Part shown: positions 1 through 11,662 of the stretch, in pieces
Numbering within the stretch: the stretch's first letter is position 1
How the letters are laid out: the number at the start of each line of letters is the position of its first letter
Assembly (NCBI GenBank): GCA_036346375.1
Contig: JAYEVE010000988.1
Coordinates: 1 to 64,000, forward strand
DNA: 64,000 bases
DNA from: Guadua angustifolia
Taxonomy: Eukaryota > Streptophyta > Magnoliopsida > Poales > Poaceae
Direction of reading: 5' to 3'
Notes under the pieces: model-generated
Told to the model about the DNA's origin: nothing
Databases searched by the model: none
What the model saw: only the letters and a program-made list of their open reading frames with translations
Program-made: the position numbers and the translations under genes

Positions 1-170
1 TGGCTCGGCTTGCCGTGATGCGAATAGACCATAGGGGCGGTTGGAAGTTAGATCCACCTAGGTCTTCCGCGCGTTAGAGCTCATTTACCTTCGCTTCTTG
101 GCATACTGACGCGATTTGCCCGTTGGCGCGTTCCATTTTGCTCCGTTGCTGCGAGGATGAGCCATCGAAG

Positions 171-482
171 CTAAGCATATTTTGATGCGAGTTCCTCGCA
201 AAACTCTGGAACAACTCGCGGTAAAAGCGTATGCAGTTGTCGATGATAATTTTGCATGGAACCCCATGCACGGTGACCACGAACAAGTGGAAAAAAATGA
301 GCATTGCTTTCGGCGATTATGGTCAAGACAGGTTCATCTTCTATCCACTTGATGAAGGTATCAACGGCGACGACAGGAACCTCTTTCCCCATTTGCTTGG
401 GGAAAAAGGGCCGAGGATATCGGCCCCATGTCGAAAAGGAAGGGCGGCGGGATGGTCTGCAGGCGTAAGCGGAGCTGATCAC
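171..482 (-). pseudogene. Integrase core fragment of gypsy A
   Basis: The translated minus strand carries the run PFFPKQMGKEVPVVAVDTFI followed by KWIE and further on HFF and CEELASKYA, which is the start of the gypsy integrase catalytic core (rve family) around its first catalytic aspartate (VDTF). The middle, where the second aspartate (TDNG) should lie, is scrambled: the matching words HGVPCKIIIDNC are in another frame at 74-304. At least one frameshift therefore splits the domain, and the third acidic residue is not visible. Integrase would join retrotransposon DNA to the chromosome; this copy is non-functional. Confidence 0.75.
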
Positions 483-1580
483 TTCCGGGTGTGGAGATTG
501 GCATCTTGATGTGTGCGGGCGATATCGCGAGCATCTTGCGGTGCGTCGGGAAATCGTGTCCCCCCATGCGGAAGGCCTTGCCGACCATCGACTGTCTGAA
601 GAATCGCTCCTGACGAGGCCTGAATGGATGTCATTTAGTAGTACTTACCCTCCTCCGTGGAGATGCCTTTGCGTCGAGGATCTGCGAAACATTTCGCTGT
701 GAAAGCTTGCCCTCGATGGCGTGTATAGACTCGCTTGGTAACCGGACTGACTCTCTCTCGTGCGGGGTCGGGTGGTAGGTCGCCCCCGCAAGGAGAGTTC
801 TGGATGGATTCGACCTAGGAAGGCATATCCTCGACCACGGTGAGCATGACCTCTGGTGGGAGATCGAGAACGCGCGATCTCGAGGATGGCGTCGGGTGGT
901 ATCTCGTCGTCGGAGGAGGCGAGCTTGGAGAGAAATCGTGTTTGAGTTGTCCCTCACAGGAATGTGCTTGAGCTCAGGATTCTGAAACCACTTCTCCATT
1001 TTGCGCACCTCGGCAAGGTACTTTGCCATCAAGTCTCGAGACATTGGTACTCCTTGTTGTCTTGGTTGACTGACAGTTTGGGAGTCGCCCTTCGACCAGG
1101 CGCCGCGCCGTTAAAGCTTGCAAGCTCGGAGGCACGCCAAGAGGCTTCATACTCTGCCACATTATTGAGTGCGCGCTGAACCCAAAAGCGAACCACGTAC
1201 CTCGGTCGATTAGCCGTGTGGTGTGAGGATAAGGATGCTGACCTGGCGCTTGAAGGACCTCGAGCCGTCGAAGAACATGACCCAAGGCTTTTTTAGTCCT
1301 CGACCTCGGGAGCTCAGACACTGGTTCGGACGCTGCTCTACCACAAGTCGGGCACCTGCGACTTGATGGTTGTTCGACGATGACACGGACATCAAATGCA
1401 GCCCGGCTCCATTGCCCACTTAGCGTCGCCCGCCCGTCTGGGTTCCGCAAGATGTCCCCGGCGGGAAGTTGCTCGGAACAACCACGAATGCGCTGAAAAT
1501 AGTCTGCGAACTTAGCGACGCCATGAGAAACATCTGGCGCACCACGCACTGCGGGTGGCGCTCGCTTGACCGTGCAAGAC

Positions 1581-2545
1581 CTACGTGGCGTAATAAATTG
1601 GGTCTTCTTTGAGATCCTGTTCGCCACGGGGCAACCTTGCGGCGTGGGTGGTGGCTGCGGTATAGCGGACAACCTCTCGCCAAGGTTGTGGCGTTATGAG
1701 GAGGGTGGGGGCGACAAGTATACCTTCATTTCGTTGAAGGGCTAGCTGCGCCTCTGGAGTCCACTTGAAGCCCCGTGCTTCGCGAGTTTGGAAGAATGGG
1801 AGCCCATTCCGCCGAGCCTCGAGATAAACTCCGAGGGCGACCACGCGGCGGTGAGGCTCTGCACTGTTTGATCGAGGTCGGTAGCCATCTTCTCGATTGC
1901 CTTGATTTTCTCGGATTCGGGCCGACCTTCGAACCCCGATCATGTAGCCGAGCACCTTCCCGACGCCTTGCGTAGAACACACACTTCGGGATTGAGCTTG
2001 ATCTTGTGCTGTTCGAGTTGGCGAAGGTTTCTCGAGGTCGTGACGTGGTCACCCTCGGATGGGCTCTTGATGATGATGTCGTCCCACGTAGACCTCAAGG
2101 TTCCGCGTCTGGGATTGAAGGTCTTGGTCATCGAGCGGCTGAAAGCGTGGTGCATTCGCGAACCAAATGACATGGTCGTGCATGGAATAGGTGCCAAGCA
2201 GCGTGATGAAGGATGTCTTGCTCTCGTCGTCGGCCCGACTTGATCTGGTGGTATCGAATGTAATCCAAGCTCGGCATTTTGGCATTTCGCGGTGGAGTCG
2301 GCGATCGGTCGTCTGCTGAGAAGGAGCGAAGTTGTCCTTGGAAAGTCGAGTTCAACCCGTGTGGTCGGCGCACATTCTCCACTTTCCTTTCTTTCTTCTC
2401 CACCGATGGCCGGGTTGGCGACCACTGGGTAGTCAATTTCACGGATGAACCCGCCTTCAAGAGTTTGCCGAGATTCTCCTTGATGACGCGACCTTCTCCC
2501 GGGAAAGCGGCGCGATTCGCGCGCCGGTCGAGAGCCGGATCTCAC
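1581..2545 (-). pseudogene. Reverse transcriptase / RNase H remnant of gypsy A
   Basis: Three minus-strand frames together cover the polymerase. One (2049-2285) carries KTSFITLLGTY, equivalent to the palm segment before the catalytic site. A second (1940-2545) has WDDIIIKSPSEGDHV and HKIKLNPEVCV, which correspond to the Y-x-D-D box and the thumb start of gypsy RT. A third (1581-1982) gives GKVLGYMIG, LPFFQ, FKWTPEAQLAL and LVAPTLL, the connection into RNase H. The frame changes at least twice and the tyrosine of the YxDD box is replaced by tryptophan in the preserved frame. Family identity is clear; the gene is dead. Confidence 0.75.
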
Positions 2546-4518
2546 CGCAACTTGTGCTCGATCACCTCCTCGGGCGCGGGCATGTCCATGGGTTCCCAGC
2601 GAATATACCTTCGTTAGCGCGAAGGAAGGTGACGGCTTCGAGTTCCTATGTTGGAACTATTTCGGCGAGATGTGGGCGCGCTTGAATTGAAGGTCTCGTC
2701 GGCGGCCACGCCCTCGTCGCTATTGAATGGATCGCTGCCTTACAGCGGGCGTTCCTCGCCGTCGCCGGGCGCGTTAGGCGGCATGCTGCGAGCAGGACGC
2801 GGTCTCACATCCATGTGCACTTGCAGTCGCCCAAGCCGTGATGATGCCGTTTGGGCGGCGGCTTCATACATCGATGGCCATAATGGTTGGCGCCATAAAA
2901 CTTGACGAGGCAGGCCGCGAGAATGGCGTTATGCGGAGGTCACCCTCGACCACCTCGGTGATCGACTCGGTCACCGAAAGTTGTCCGGTCGTCGCCGGTA
3001 GCGGGCAAGACCACCTACCCTGGGGGATGGTCGAGCTCCGGAGACGATCGAAGAAGGGTATATATGCTCTTGACCGGGCCAAGTATATCGCATCCGGTCG
3101 GCGCCCGCTGCAGACAAGTTAAGAGAGCTACCGCGTCGACCATGGCGCACCCGATGCCGGTGATTGGCGATGGTCGGGGTCACGACCAAAGCGGTCTTCA
3201 GGTCTCGAGCCATACCCGAGGCGTCCTCGAGAGAAAGTGATGGTGGCCCGGCACACTTTGCAAAGGCTGCTCAATGGGTTTCAATGGCGACTTGGTAGAT
3301 GGCCGTGGCGTGCTTTTGACCTGGACTGGTAGGCCGACGAACGCCGAAGATGACATCGATCGGCGCTCGCCTGCTGGAACTCGGATCGATGTCGCCGTGT
3401 TCCGCTCTAGCGTTCACCTATGCTCGTTGGTCGTCATCTTCGGGAGCATGGGCATCTCACCCGCCCATCATAGAAGGCCTCCGGCTTGCCTGCCCGAACC
3501 TGCGAGTGCGCGAGATCATGGCGGCCACCTGTAAAACGAGGCGAACTTTGCTTCATCATACCTGGCGCCCTCGGCCCCTACGGCCGAAAGACGATCGGCC
3601 GGGGCCTGGTCGTCGGCCTCCCTGTTTGAAATGGATTCTGCGCTGACGAGGTCGAGGCGTCCCTGGCGAGGCTTGGAGCCTTCGAGCCCGATCTCGGGAC
3701 CTCAAGGACCTCGCGCTAGCCATCGCCAACGACCACCCGGCGGACCTCGCGCCCTGTGATCACGCTTAAGCTTCTCGGCGGTGGTGCCGTGGTCGGCGCC
3801 CTGAGTTGGGACGGCGGCCTTTGGTTCGAGACCAAGCTTACCTTGGTCATAGTCAAGCGTTCGGCGGACGGCGTCGTCGGCGTCGCGTGCGCTCCGCCAT
3901 GCGGAAAAAGCTTGTTGACGGCCGAGCCTCGTGGTGATCTCGGTCTTACGTGGGCGGCGATCGTGGACGGCCAGCCTTGAAAGCCTTGATGGCTCGCTTC
4001 GTCCGGAGATGCTCGAATCGAGGTTCCTTGTTCGGATGAATCGCGCGCGAAATCACTAACGGCTCATTCTTGCCACTGGATGACCACGATCCAGGTCCTT
4101 CTCTCCTCCCCGGCGCTCGTAACAACTCGGAAGTTGGAGGCGAAGGCGTTCTGAATTGGCGCCACGACACGAAAGAACCAGGTTTCGGTTGAAAAGCCAG
4201 AGATCAGCGGCACCGTCCGGGGCGGTCCGGGAGAGTAATTGGCCATGACGAGCTCACCACCCCGTGACCAAGTTAGCGGTCGAGTAGATGAGCGAGAATT
4301 CATCGAGGTTCTTGGTCGATCAAAGCGCTCGATCGGCGCAAGCTTGAACCGAGCCGGCCGCCGCCGCGAGCCGTCAAAGTCGCCCATCATGCCACCATAG
4401 GAGACGGTAGCGCCAGTGTGGTCATCACCAACAAGATCCCTGCTGCTGCCGGATTCAGAGTCGAGGCTACCTCGGCGACCTGACCTCTGGTGGGAACGAC
4501 CACGCGCGAACACGAGAG

Positions 4519-5218
4519 TCACGGCAAATAAGCGCCAGCGATCACGGACCAGCGGCGCTGGGCGAAACGTCTGGGGAGAGGTCGCCGAACTGCTTGCCGG
4601 TCGACTGGCGAGCTTGTGTTGGCAACTCGGGCACAGCCCTGGCAGTGGACGGGCCCGCGGGGCCAAACCGTCTGCGTCAAAAGCCTCGTCCTGAGTCCGT
4701 TGCTCGGAGGCCAGCTCTGCGGAGGCGTCCGATGGGTCTTGTGAGCGGCGCGCGCGGACGTGTTGTCATCGCTTCTCAGGGCGGGTCCCAGTGTTGACCG
4801 GTGCTGCGAAGGGGCAGCCTCGGTCGCAACCCGTCGAGCTCTTCGGCGTGGCTCGGCCAAAACTCCGACCTCGCCCTATCGGGTCGACCATGACCGGGCG
4901 ATAAGCGGGCGCTCCGTGAGGCTGGGCAAGGCGGCCCGAAGCGTCTTGGCCTTCTCTTGCGGCCTCCAGCCGGGCGGTTATGCTGGTTAATGGCGACGCG
5001 CACCATCCGGCAAGCGTCCTCGGGGTTTCGCGGATCACGGTCATCGCGTTTCCCTCGCCCTGGCCGTCGCCATCGAGCGTGATGCTCGAAAAGCGGTGGC
5101 GAAGGCAAAAAAAATAGGGACAGCAGAGATGCGTGCGAATCCACGCTTCGATGAATTCCACCGGCGAAGCGCGCCATGCTCCCGGGACCTTGATGTCGTT
5201 CCTACAAAAGCGAAGCAA
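4519..5218 (-). pseudogene. Gag remnant of gypsy A
   Basis: Overlapping minus-strand frames just inside the primer binding site contain words such as KVPGAWRASPVEFIEAWIRT and GDGQGEGNAMTVIRETP, in the position expected for the N-terminal part of a plant gypsy gag protein, the particle-forming structural protein. No zinc knuckle is visible and the frame breaks repeatedly. Assignment rests mainly on position next to the primer binding site and on the surrounding pol fragments. Confidence 0.5.
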
Positions 5219-5225
5219 CTGTCAG

Positions 5226-5243
5226 ACCCCACGGTGGCGCCCA
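5226..5243 (-). other. Primer binding site of gypsy A
   Basis: The minus strand reads TGGGCGCCACCGTGGGG two bases inside the LTR end. This tRNA-complementary type of site (TGGCGCC...) is typical of plant gypsy elements and fixes both the LTR edge and the element's orientation. Confidence 0.75.
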
Positions 5244-5245
5244 TT

Positions 5246-5883
5246 TGTCGGCGATCGGGATCGCGTAACCACAAGAAATGAGATGGGGTCGGTGTGATCA
5301 CGGGACCCGAACAGCGCTCGCTCAAGCGGAGGAAAAGTGAAGGCGTGACTATGGTGAACAAGGCGGCGAGTGTGAAGGCCGAGATTTATCTTGGTTCGAG
5401 CCTGTGGAGGTAATAGCTCTACTCGATCGCCTTGCGGCGGTTTTCTTGTCTACTTGATGCATTGGGGATGTGTTCTGACTCAAGTTTAACAATGGCTATG
5501 TCTAAGCTCGAGCTATGTGTGTGTTGTGAGTTCGTTGTCCCAAAAGACTACGCTTCCTTGGTCTTTATACCTCCCCTGCACGCAACGGACGGGAGAGGTT
5601 CCTGGGAAGTGGCCTTCATGCACATTGAGGGTGGCGATGGCACTCGGACTTCTTTGCCTGCACTGCGTCTGCCCCTAACCCGCTCCTTGAGCAACCGCCG
5701 GTCAAATGCTTGATCCGAAATCTAAGGGTGGACTCGGCACTGGGCGAGGCCGCTTGGCTCGAGGTCGGCGAAGCTGTGCTTCGGGCCAGCGCTCTAGGTC
5801 GGCGCAGCCGCACCAAAGTCGTGGTCGGGGCGCCCGAGCTCGGGGATCCGTTGACCGTCTGTGCGGCGGTTAAAGGATGCCCA
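5246..5883 (-). repeat. 5' LTR of gypsy A
   Basis: On the minus strand the LTR begins TGGGCATCC and ends CGCCGACA, fitting TG...CA, with the primer binding site directly after it. A TATAAA-type box is at about 5565-5572 on the minus strand (plus-strand text tctttatacc). The upper edge is placed where the RNase H reading frame of element B stops matching its family. The partner LTR is outside the window, so its age cannot be estimated here. The upper edge may be off by a few bases. Confidence 0.65.
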
Positions 5884-6790
5884 GCCCTCGTCAGTATCGT
5901 GTCCTGTTATGAAATCGGCTATGGCCTGCCCTTTAATAGCTTTGGCCGATTCAAACTGCAGATCGAACTCGGTTAGAGCATAAGCCCACTTTCCAAGTCG
6001 TCCTCTCAAAATTGGGGCAGATAGCATGTATTTAACGACGTCAGTTCTACATACTACTATGCAGGTCGATGCCAACACATAGTGCCTGAATTTTGTGCAA
6101 GCAAAATATAATGATAAGCATAATTTTTCTACTAGAGGGTACCTGGTTTCGTCATCCAATAGTCGTCGGCTTATGTAAAATATTACTCGTTCTTTACCAT
6201 CAATTTCCTGCGCCAATACGCCCCCAATGGTCTCGCTTTCAGCCGACACATATAGCTTAAATGGGATACCTTTCTGAGGTGTAGCTAAGACTGGTGGTGA
6301 TGCCAAATATTGTTTTATGTCGTTAAAAGCTTTCTGCTGATCGGCTCCCCACACGAACTCCTGATGATCTTTCAACACTAGTAGTGGCGTAAAAGCCCGA
6401 ATCCTCCCAGACAGATTTGAGATAAATCGTCTCAAGTAATTAACCTTGCCGATCAGCTTCTGTAATTCATTTTTGCATGTCGGTGGTTTTGTGTTTACTA
6501 TAGCCTTGACCCTTGTTTGACTCACTTCGATCCCTCTCTGATGAACCATAAAACCAAGGAATTAGCCAGCCGACACGCCAAATGCACACTTCAAAGGGTT
6601 CATTTTCAGCCCATGAGCCCTTGTATTCTGGAACACTCTTTCTAAATCGGCCAAGTGCTGCCAATCTTCTCTAGACTTGACCACTACATCGTCAATGTAA
6701 ATCTCAACAATATGGCCGATTAGATCGTGAAAGATCAAGTTCATGGCGCACTGGTAAGTAGCACCTGCGTTCTTTAAACCGAATGTCATT
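5884..6790 (-). pseudogene. Reverse transcriptase C-half and RNase H of gypsy B
   Basis: Minus-strand frames give the RT palm (TFGLKNAGATYQCAMNLIF, then EIYIDDVVVKS with the intact Y-I-D-D catalytic box at about 6690), the thumb (HGLKMNPLKCAFGVSAG) and, after a frame break near 6555, the connection and RNase H: FVWGADQQKAFNDIK, LYVSAESETIGGVLAQE, ISRRLLDDETRYPL and KGQAIADFI. Both enzyme activities would copy the element RNA into DNA. The polypeptide is truncated: at 5883 the frame runs into the LTR of element A and reads an unrelated tail. A stop or frameshift near 6560 separates the two halves. Confidence 0.85.
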
Positions 6791-6899
6791 ACCGGCCATT
6801 CTTACAACCCTATAGCACCAGGGCATCTGAAGGCGGTTTTAGGGATATCAGCTTCTGCCATGAATATCTAGTTATATCCTGCATTCCCGTCGAGAAAAC

Positions 6900-7253
6900 T
6901 TATAATTTTATTACCTGAGGCAGCATCGAATATTCATCCTTTGGCGTAGCCTTATTTAAATCTCTGAAGTCAACGCATACCCGAAGCTTGCTGTTCTTCT
7001 TCATGACAGGGACAATATTGGATACCCACTCGGTGTATCGGCAAGGCCTTATAAATTTGGCCTCTAGCAGCCTTTCGATTTCTTCTTTTATTACATCATA
7101 CAATTCTGGATTAAAACGCCGAGGCGGTTGTTTATATGGCCGATACCCTGGTTTGATAGGCAGCCGATGTTCTACTAGCTGTCGGCTTAAACCGGGCATC
7201 TCATAGTATTCCCAGGTGAAACAATCCCTGTATTCTCTAAATATTTTGACCAA
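6900..7253 (-). pseudogene. Reverse transcriptase N-terminal part of gypsy B
   Basis: The minus-strand frame reads HRLPIKPGYRPYKQPPRRF, EEIERLLEAKFIRP, WVSNIVPVMKKN and LRVCVDFRDLNKATPKDEY. This is the finger region of gypsy reverse transcriptase with the conserved VDFRDLN motif carrying the first catalytic aspartate. It is separated from the YIDD half by about 110 bp (6790-6900) where the frame is broken, so the enzyme cannot be read through. Confidence 0.85.
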
Positions 7254-8054
7254 CTTGTTTTTGTATTCTAGACCTAAGTTTGCACTTACAAAAGTTGGCC
7301 TTTTTCTATCCCCTTCTCCTATATCTACTTCTTCGAGTATATCGGCGAAGTGAAACCTTGACCCAACTTTTCACTCTGGAAATCTTCAATGGCTTCACAC
7401 GAATTCATCACTTGCCGATAGCTCATTGCCTTGTCTTGTAAAATTCGGATCATTTACACCCCATCTTCTCAAGACTTCACTCGCTTAGATCAAAGGTGCA
7501 CGGCTTGACAGCGATCGGCGTAAAGCTACCTTCCCAATGCGATGAAATCTGTCGTCTAGTGCCTTACGATATGCGTGCGCTAGCCGTGTGGCCAATTTGC
7601 GTCGGAGCGGCCATGGCGATATGAGCCGATGTATCGGTGACAACAACCGACTTCATCTCCGTTCCAATCGCATAAGAAGTTGGTGCATGGTAGAGGTATA
7701 CAACGAGTTGGCATGTATCAATCTCGTCCTAGAAGCCTGTTGTAATTCCTTTTGCTTCAATTACAAAGAATGCGATCGGCAAAATTTTCCTACGCCGGCG
7801 GTTAGTTACGTAACCATCACCCCTTTGCCGATGGGGTCTCCGTGAAGTCATTGAGGACCATGTTAGTTTTGATTAAATCTTCATCGGTTTTACCCAACTT
7901 TTTGCAAGTGGAAAGTGTCATTAAGTTCAGATAGCCCCTCGAGTCTCTGAGCATTACGGATATCGGCTTTTAGTTGATAAAGCCTTTTAGTAATCTTGAC
8001 TTCAAGTGCCGATGGGGGTCTTCGCGGTTTTTCAAACCACGGCATCCTGGGCAC
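7254..8054 (-). other. Decayed pol leader of gypsy B
   Basis: No convincing frame survives here. By position between the protease/linker frame and reverse transcriptase it should contain the end of protease, but I could not identify a D-T/S-G motif. It keeps the cgat/cggc-rich composition of the rest of element B. Confidence 0.45.
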
Positions 8055-8969
8055 CTAAACACAGTTGTGCAAAAGTGTCTTTAGCCGATTCAGTTTTGAT
8101 TCTGAATTCGGCTGGCAGAGTGAATACCATGTTGATGTCATGGGAGGAGTGTCGTTCCGAACTACCGGCGACATCAAGTCATCTGAGGAATCCGACTCAT
8201 TACCGGCTTGTTCCTTTTTCCTCCACTCCTTTTTAACAAGTTTCATCGGCCGTAATTTATCGAATGTTTCATCTCTCTGTTTTTCTTCCTCGGCCTCTCT
8301 CATCTCCTGCGTCCTTAGGCGCTGAAGCCGTCTGCGCTGCGATCGGCTAAGTCCGGTTGGGCACCATCTGGGTTTAGGCTCCACTGGCTTGCGGATTTTA
8401 CCGACCCAGTTCTCAATTGGCTCTTTTTTCTTGTCTTGGTTCGGTGTGCCTAGCCTTTCCTTTACCGGCTTCCTGTGCCCCGGCTCATTTTGATCCGACA
8501 TTGGCCTAAATAGACGCTCTTCAACCGATTGTCTTGGCCAATCTCTTTGCGGGTAATGCTCCATGGGGCATGACTTTGCAGACGGTAATGCCACACCCCT
8601 TTCCCGACAGAATTGCCAAAAAGGACATCTTTGGTGAGCTCTTTCTGCATTGTCTGGCCGATACCAATTACTAGGCCGAAACACAGTGTTTGGCCGATGC
8701 GGTTCATCTGGTCGGCGAAATTGCTGCTTTTGTCGATAGCTCATCTTTTCATATTTCTCAAACAACTGTGAGAAAGTTGGCCTGGGCTTGAACGCCGGTT
8801 TTCGAGGTGGGGTTCTTTCAGCTTTGTACCATCGCCCGGCTTGCAATTCTCCCTTAGGCTTAATCGTCCTTGAATTCTTCCCATCTTGATCGGCTTCAAT
8901 TTGGAGCGAGCCGATCGTTATCTTTAGTGTTTCTCCTTTTGAGATTGATTCTATGTCGACTTGCCTCAT
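8055..8969 (-). pseudogene. Gag-pol linker / protease-region frame of gypsy B
   Basis: This is a 304-codon minus-strand frame, strongly basic, proline- and arginine-rich. It has repeats of tryptophan-tyrosine words (RPSNWYRPDN, GRWYKAERTPPRKP) and ends SDDLMSPVV and STWYSLCQPNSESKL. Plant gypsy elements of this kind carry such a hydrophilic spacer between gag and protease. There is a cysteine-containing run (CPFWQFCRERGVALPSAKSC) that could be a modified metal-binding knuckle, but the spacing is not the classic CCHC. Function is inferred only from position. Confidence 0.55.
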
Positions 8970-9004
8970 TGATTACGGGTTTTAAATCGACAATGGCGCT
9001 TCCC

Positions 9005-10153
9005 TTAGAACCTTTGGACCATGTTAATTGGAAAGGGATTGACATCGACTTCCATGGCCGGCTCTTCTGCGAACTTGAGCCGACCGTCTTCAATGGCTGC
9101 CTGAATCTGTTGCCGAAATATATTGCAATCATTAGTGTTATGGGAAAAAGAATGATGCCACTTACAATATCGCCGCTTTTTGATCTCGTCAGCCGACGGT
9201 ATGGTATGTCCCTCTGGCAATCGTATCAATTTTTCTTGTAGCAGCATGTCAAATATGCGATCGCACTTAGATACATCAAAAGCGTACTTGACCTCCGACT
9301 TACTCTTTGTCAGCTTAAGCCATGAACAGACAAGCGGTTTTTTGGAACCTTTTATCCACTCGGCTATGTTAATGTCTGCTTCATCCTCAGAAGCTTCACT
9401 TGAGCTATACTCGACCATATTTACCTTGGCATTATCCTTGTTATTTATTCTAATTTTATCTTTAAATTCTTTACTTAAATATCGGCTCTCTTGTGCCGAT
9501 ACGCGATGAAGTAGATGACTTAAATCGGTGAATTCTTGCCTGGCAAGTTTTTCCTTGAGTGGGGGAATCAGCCCTTGAAATGCCAAATCGGCTAACTTAT
9601 TATCGGGCAACACTACACTAAAACACCGATTTCGCACTTCCCTGAATCTCCTGATATAATCAGAAGCCGATTCGCCAAACTTTTGTCGGACAGCACTTAG
9701 ATCTGAAATTCTCAATTCCAGACTACCAGAGAAAAAGTATTCGTGAAATCTGCTCTCTAAATCGTTCCAAAAGTGGACCAAATTTGGAGGCAGATTCGTA
9801 AACCAAGTGAAAGCAGTTCCCGATAAAGACAATGGAAAAAGCCTAATTTTTAATCCATCGGATTGAGCTGCTTCACCACACTGGGCGATGAATCGTCCAA
9901 TATGCTCTAAAGTGGTGACCGAATCATCTCCTGAAAATTTTGCAAAATCAGGAATCTTGAAATTGTGGGGGTATGGCATTCGGTCAATGTAATCTGGGTA
10001 CGGCTTTCTATAGCCGATGGTTTTTCCTTTGAAACGAGCCAAATTGATCTCTCGAGGACCATGGAAATCGATCGGTCCAATTGGTGTTATTGGCCGATGG
10101 AACACTAGGGTTCGGCCAATTGTGGTGAACAGTATCCTGCCCCCCGAGTGCAA
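9005..10153 (-). pseudogene. Gag (Retrotrans_gag domain) of gypsy B, C-terminal part
   Basis: This is a 382-codon minus-strand frame. Around residues 60-190 it shows the plant gypsy gag core: FKIPDFAKFSGDDSVTTLEH, IGRFIAQCGE, FPLSLSGTAFTWFTNLPPN, FWNDLESRFHEYFFSG and QKFGESASDYIRRFREVRNR. Gag builds the cytoplasmic virus-like particle. The tail (CKWHHSFSHNTNDCNIFRQQIQAAIEDGRLKF, shown here only in part as CKWHHSFSHNTNDC) is the zinc-binding knuckle often seen at the end of this gag group. It is separated from the N-terminal gag frame by a TGG to TGA type stop near 10195 and a one-base shift, so it is broken. Confidence 0.85.
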
Positions 10154-10193
10154 ACTCGGCCGGTCGGCTCATCCTAGCCGATGGGTACTGTTG

Positions 10194-10961
10194 TCACCAT
10201 GGTTCGTACCCATCGGCTCTGGCAGCCGGTACTTCAGGCAATGGACCAAACTGTTCTGGGTATGTAACTACTTTATACGGAACTGGTTCCCTAACTTGGA
10301 ATGGTCCTTGGGGCTTGCAATTTCCATCTAATTCAATCGGCTGGGCAGCCGATTGGATGTAGGAAGTTCTCGAAGCCGATGGATCTGACTTCGCAGCGTC
10401 AGTGTATGCGTGATAATGAGCAACTGGGTTTGGACGAGGATTTGGTGGTACTAACACGGTGGGTTGGGTCGGCATTAGCGATGGTGCAAGTGTCGACGCT
10501 TTGATCGTGTTGGTGTTTGGAGCCACAGAATATACGGGATACGTTGGGAGTGGCTGCAATGGGTCCATCAATCCTCCGGATGTCACCAACTCTTGTGCAA
10601 TCGTCTTTACGCTATTTTCTATCATCGGCTTCAAAGTTGTAACCAGAGCCGATGATTGGTTAATTAATGCATGATGCACAGATTGCTCAATCATAACTGA
10701 CAATTCGGCTTGTGCCGGGAGATATCGGCTTACCGAATTTGACGCAGCATCAGTATCGCCGAAGGGGTTCAATGTTGGCAGTGCCATCTTCTGTGTGACC
10801 CCTCGTCGGGTTTTTTGATAACATCCCAGTATTAACTCTTCCAAAGCAGCCTTCCGATCTTCGATTTCTTTGCGTTGCTCTGGAGTTAAATCGTCCAAAG
10901 TAGGGACGATTATGGCATCAGTGTTCACATCGGCTGGTGCGGTGGACTTGCCTGCAGTCAT
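10194..10961 (-). pseudogene. Gag N-terminal part of gypsy B
   Basis: The frame opens with ATG at 10961 (MTAGKSTAPADVNTD), 13 bases downstream of the primer binding site. I prefer this start to the upstream in-frame ATG at 11009, which lies inside the LTR. It continues with a charged helix (EQRKEIEDRKAALEELILG) and a long proline/threonine/serine-rich, low-complexity segment. It ends at a TGA at 10194-10196, immediately after GYEPW. The sequence after the stop continues the same protein in a shifted frame, so the stop is a lesion rather than the natural end. Confidence 0.7.
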
Positions 10962-10973
10962 CTTTGTCGATCT

Positions 10974-10991
10974 GTCCCACCGGGCGTGCCA
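10974..10991 (-). other. Primer binding site of gypsy B
   Basis: The minus strand reads TGGCACGCCCGGTGGGAC four bases inside the LTR edge. This tRNA-complementary site is common in plant gypsy elements. Confidence 0.75.
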
Positions 10992-10995
10992 AAAG

Positions 10996-11662
10996 TGTGT
11001 TGATACCAAAAACGTGAAGTAGGGTTTCTGGTTTGCAACACACGATTCAGCGCCGGTTCAAGTATCTTGTGGCGTGCTGTCGATTTGACCTGCAATCGAT
11101 AAGGAACGAGGTTGTGAAATTCAGTCGGGCCGATCCTAGAGGCGAATCAGCTTAAAACAAAAATCAGCTAGGAAGCCGATTAAACGGGTAAATAGACTAG
11201 TCGATAAGACTAATCCGAAGGTAAAAGGCAGATTGATTCTGAAAAGGCGATGCGCAACAAGACAGAATAAACCAAACCTGAAGAAATCGATGATGATCAA
11301 ACAATCGGCGATTCGCAACTTTATTTGATCAATGTCGACTTATAGAGGAACGATTACAAAGCTAAAAAGACTAAAGGCTAAAAGAAGACTAGTAGATGTG
11401 TTGTTGATTGATCTGGATGTCCCTTCAAGCAGCCCTAGCGCGCCTTATATACCCGCTAGCCGATCTGAGTCCCGATCCAACATGACAATGTAATCCGAAT
11501 CGGCTTTGTAGTTTCCTATTTGGACTCTGTTTCCAAATTTCATCCACATGCCATCCAAGGTTTCCGTACGTTATCCAATCTTTCCAAAGGCGCCTCGTGC
11601 TGCATTCAAACTCCTGCCCTTTGGCCGATTCTTCTAGCAATTTCCAAAAACTGGTGCAAACA
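10996..11662 (-). repeat. 5' LTR of gypsy B
   Basis: On the minus strand the LTR starts TGTTTGCACCAG (11662 downwards) and ends GTATCAACACA. A TATATAA box is on the minus strand at about 11445-11453 (plus text ccttatatac), giving a U3/R position typical of LTR promoters. The upper boundary is chosen from the TGTT...AACA ends; the partner LTR is not in the window. Confidence 0.65.

Larger units (their letters stand above)
1..5883 (-). mobile_element. Degenerate Ty3/gypsy retrotransposon A, partial
   Basis: This is a GC-rich, heavily frameshifted gypsy element that reads right to left. In element order it has a 5' LTR (5246-5883), a primer binding site, gag remnants, reverse transcriptase and RNase H pieces (1581-2545) and an integrase piece (171-482). 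The order RT then integrase is the Ty3/gypsy order. The 3' LTR lies beyond the left edge. No open frame is longer than about 230 codons, so it cannot make its own proteins. The stretch 2546-4500 should hold protease and late gag, but I could not recognise clean motifs there. The right end interrupts the RNase H frame of gypsy element B, so A is the younger of the two despite its decay. Confidence 0.85.
5884..11662 (-). mobile_element. Ty3/gypsy retrotransposon B, 5' two thirds
   Basis: This minus-strand gypsy element runs from its 5' LTR (10996-11662) through a primer binding site, gag (about 9005-10961), a protease/linker region (8055-8969) and reverse transcriptase into RNase H, where it is cut by element A at 5883/5884. 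Integrase and the 3' LTR must lie beyond the window. The sequence is much less decayed than A but has stop codons and frameshifts in gag and between gag and pol. The text is rich in the short word cggc/gccgat, giving a distinctive composition. Confidence 0.85.

Noticed and set aside
5794..5883. Apparent 30-residue C-terminal tail on the RNase H frame of gypsy B
   Set aside because: This tail is read from the LTR of element A after the insertion joint and is not part of the protein.
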